Shown in pieces: positions 46,016 through 47,549 of a DNA stretch of 47,549 nt. Under the pieces are notes generated by a model, which worked only from the letters and a program-made list of their open reading frames with translations, was not told where the DNA came from and ran no database searches. Both the position numbers and the translations under genes were made by a program. Position 1 is the stretch's first letter. Every line of letters starts with the position of its first letter. The DNA lies in NCBI RefSeq assembly GCF_014884965.1, contig NZ_JABTBO010000019.1, positions 1 to 47,549 on the forward strand, given 5' to 3'. This DNA comes from Spirabiliibacterium mucosae (lineage in GTDB: Bacteria; Pseudomonadota; Gammaproteobacteria; Enterobacterales; Pasteurellaceae).

Positions 46016-47317
46016 ATGAAACGCTATTCACTGATTGCTGTGTCGATTGCGCTGGCGCTGTCTGCGGGTTGTAGCAGCCAACGCGCACCCGAATTATCAC
46101 AAAGTGCGGTTGAGAAAATGACATTAGAAAAAGTGGTGATGTTAAGTCGCCACGGCATTCGCGCGCCATTGGTGGGCTACGGCAGTGTGCTGGCAGAATC
46201 CACCCCGCAAACCTGGCCACAATGGCAAACTAAGCCTGGCCACCTCACGCCAAAAGGGGCGAAATTAGAAAGCCTATTTGCGCAATATTTAGACGAGTGG
46301 TTTGACCAAACTGGCCTACTGGCGAAAAACCAATGCCCAGACAGCGAAGTGCTGATTTATACCAACAGCAAGCCGCGCACCATTGAAAGTGGGGAAAGCT
46401 TTGCCGAGGGTGCCTTCCCGCATTGTCATGTCAAAACCCATTATCTCGCCAAAATTGACACCATGGATAACACCTTCAACCCGATTGTGCGCAGCAAAGT
46501 GGATGCACAATTTGAAGCCAAAGCGAAAAAATCCATCGACGAGATGCTTGGCAACGGTGGCTTTGACGGCCTAAACGCGCAGCTTAACGCCAATTATCAA
46601 GAGCTTGAGCGTGTGCTGGATTACAAAAACTCGCCACTGTGCCTGCAAAAACAGCACTGTGATTTCGCCCAAGAGCCAAACACCTTGAGCTTTGCGCAAG
46701 GCAAAGAGCCAAAAACCACAGGCCCGCTTCGCAACGGCACAGGCGCGGGTGACAGCTTCAGCCTGCAATATTATGAAGGCTTCACCATGCCTGATGTGGC
46801 TTGGGGCAAAGTCAGCCGCGATGATCAATGGCAAAAGTTAATTGATATTAAAAATAAATACAACGATGTGCTCTTTGGCTCACCGGTGATCGCGAAAGAG
46901 GCCGCTACACCGCTGCTGACCTTTATCCAAAATGCGTTTGTCGATAAAGGCTACCAGCATCCATTGGTTAACGCCGCTCAAAAAGCAAAAATTGTGCTCC
47001 TCGTCGGGCATGACTCCAACGTCGGTTCACTGCTGCCATTGCTGAAAGTCAAAGACTACACCTTGCCTGAGCAGTTTGAAAAAACCCCTGTGAGCGGCAA
47101 AGTAGCATTTGAGCAATGGAAAGACGCCGAGGGCAAAGCGTGGATGAAGGTGGAATACCTCTATCAAACCACCAAGCAACTGCGTGAGGGCACGCCACTG
47201 AGCGCGCAAAATCCTGCTAAGCGCGTGACGCTTGAGCTGCAAGACTGCCCAACCAACGCCGCCGGCTTCTGCCCAATGGCGCAATTTGAAAAGGCCGTTG
47301 AAAACGCGTTGAAATAA
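46016..47317 (+). CDS. Histidine-type acid phosphatase lipoprotein (Agp/phytase-like)
   Basis: 433 residues of the histidine acid phosphatase family. Lipoprotein signal with lipid cysteine C19 (LSAGC). The catalytic RHGxRxP motif is SRHGIRAP (44-51, phosphohistidine H46). The proton-donor HD pair is H332-D333 in LVGHDSNV. Length and cysteine content fit the glucose-1-phosphatase/phytase branch, which removes phosphate from sugar phosphates in the periplasm or at the outer membrane. AAAGGAG precedes the ATG. It is monocistronic after crp. I saw no Pho box upstream. Substrate preference is not readable from sequence. Confidence 0.88.
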   Translation: MKRYSLIAVSIALALSAGCSSQRAPELSQSAVEKMTLEKVVMLSRHGIRAPLVGYGSVLAESTPQTWPQWQTKPGHLTPKGAKLESLFAQYLDEWFDQTGLLAKNQCPDSEVLIYTNSKPRTIESGESFAEGAFPHCHVKTHYLAKIDTMDNTFNPIVRSKVDAQFEAKAKKSIDEMLGNGGFDGLNAQLNANYQELERVLDYKNSPLCLQKQHCDFAQEPNTLSFAQGKEPKTTGPLRNGTGAGDSFSLQYYEGFTMPDVAWGKVSRDDQWQKLIDIKNKYNDVLFGSPVIAKEAATPLLTFIQNAFVDKGYQHPLVNAAQKAKIVLLVGHDSNVGSLLPLLKVKDYTLPEQFEKTPVSGKVAFEQWKDAEGKAWMKVEYLYQTTKQLREGTPLSAQNPAKRVTLELQDCPTNAAGFCPMAQFEKAVENALK

Positions 47318-47324
47318 TCACTCC

Positions 47325-47356
47325 AAAGTGCGGTCAGACTTGACCGCACTTTGTTT
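47325..47356 (+). terminator. Paired uptake signals ending the acid phosphatase gene
   Basis: AAAGTGCGGTCA (47325-47336) and TGACCGCACTTT (47341-47352) form a 12-base stem with a 4-base loop, followed by GTTTTA. Confidence 0.85.
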
Positions 47357-47358
47357 TA

Positions 47359-47534
47359 TCACTCCGTCATCGCTATTGTTTTTCCTTGTTCTCTTTGATG
47401 ACTCCGTCATCGCTATCGTTTTCGCTGTTTGTGCTGGCTCTCGGCGCGCGCGTTTATCACTCCGTTATCTCTATCGCAATTCCACCTGCGGCGGCGACCG
47501 CACTTTCTTTCATGACTCCGTCATCACGCTACGG
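47359..47534 (-). repeat. Cluster of four short repeats at the right end
   Basis: Copies of the core TGACTCCGTCATCGCTATCG (read on the plus strand) start at 47359, 47399, 47457 and 47513, spaced 40, 58 and 56 bases. On the minus strand the core contains ATGACGGAGTCAT, a perfect dyad in copies 2 and 4. The third copy is joined to a G+C-rich segment (to 47494) shared with 3-26. The spacers are otherwise unlike. No protein-coding gene is seen in this 190-base stretch. Confidence 0.7.
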
Positions 47535-47549
47535 TTTCGCCGTTGGCGA

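Overview
The window is chromosomal DNA from a member of the Pasteurellaceae, close to the Haemophilus / Pasteurella / Aggregatibacter group. Two things show this. The 9-base uptake signal AAGTGCGGT (and its complement ACCGCACTT) occurs dozens of times on both strands. The proteins also look like H. influenzae proteins: the AcrRAB pump, the protein D lipoprotein (GlpQ), ZevAB, NapDAGHBC, CRP and SlmA. Base composition looks high in G+C for the family. The genus cannot be fixed by reading alone. No rRNA, tRNA, CRISPR array, prophage or insertion sequence was seen, and no gene-free stretch exceeds 300 bases.

Layout. 1-5000: an acrR-acrA-acrB efflux operon (minus strand). 5094-10680: a periplasmic nitrate reductase operon, napDAGHBC, behind FNR- and NarP-like sites, with napG broken by two small indels and no napF. 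10715-12030: a repeat-rich surface lipoprotein. 12050-14262: a Fur-box-controlled periplasmic DUF4198 protein and the iron exporter pair fetAB. 14362-20016: coaA, a frameshifted HAD phosphatase, comF (with a competence CRP-S site), nfuA and tex. 20028-22870: glpT and glpQ. 22872-24517: zevBA (zinc). 24601-28885: glmU, cysE, gpsA, secB and a rhodanese-like membrane protein. 29013-31896: frameshifted gpmA, then divergent envC-yibQ. 31924-32322: metJ with its own operator. 32362-35085: a periplasmic GDPD and a divergent UhpT-like antiporter. 35105-37162: galE-galT. 37195-42414: a six-gene minus-strand operon (binding protein, alkaline-phosphatase-superfamily enzyme, two permeases, ATPase, HAD-IB phosphatase) behind a textbook Pho box. 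42587-45850: coaBC, dut, slmA, yheU and crp. 46016-47317: a histidine acid phosphatase lipoprotein. The right end holds a cluster of short repeats, one of which also occurs inverted at the left end.

Theme. Much of the non-housekeeping content concerns organic phosphate: GlpT, GlpQ, a second GDPD, a UhpT-type antiporter, the Pho-box transporter/phosphatase operon and an Agp-like phosphatase. The Pho-box operon is the best candidate for an undescribed system. Its substrate is unknown to me. The sequence supports uptake of a phosphorus-containing small molecule, coupled to two unrelated phosphatase-type enzymes.

Caution on quality. Three otherwise well conserved genes (napG, a Cof-type HAD gene and gpmA) are broken by 1-2 base indels in homopolymers or dinucleotide runs. 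This pattern looks more like sequencing error than biology, and any frameshift here should be read that way first.
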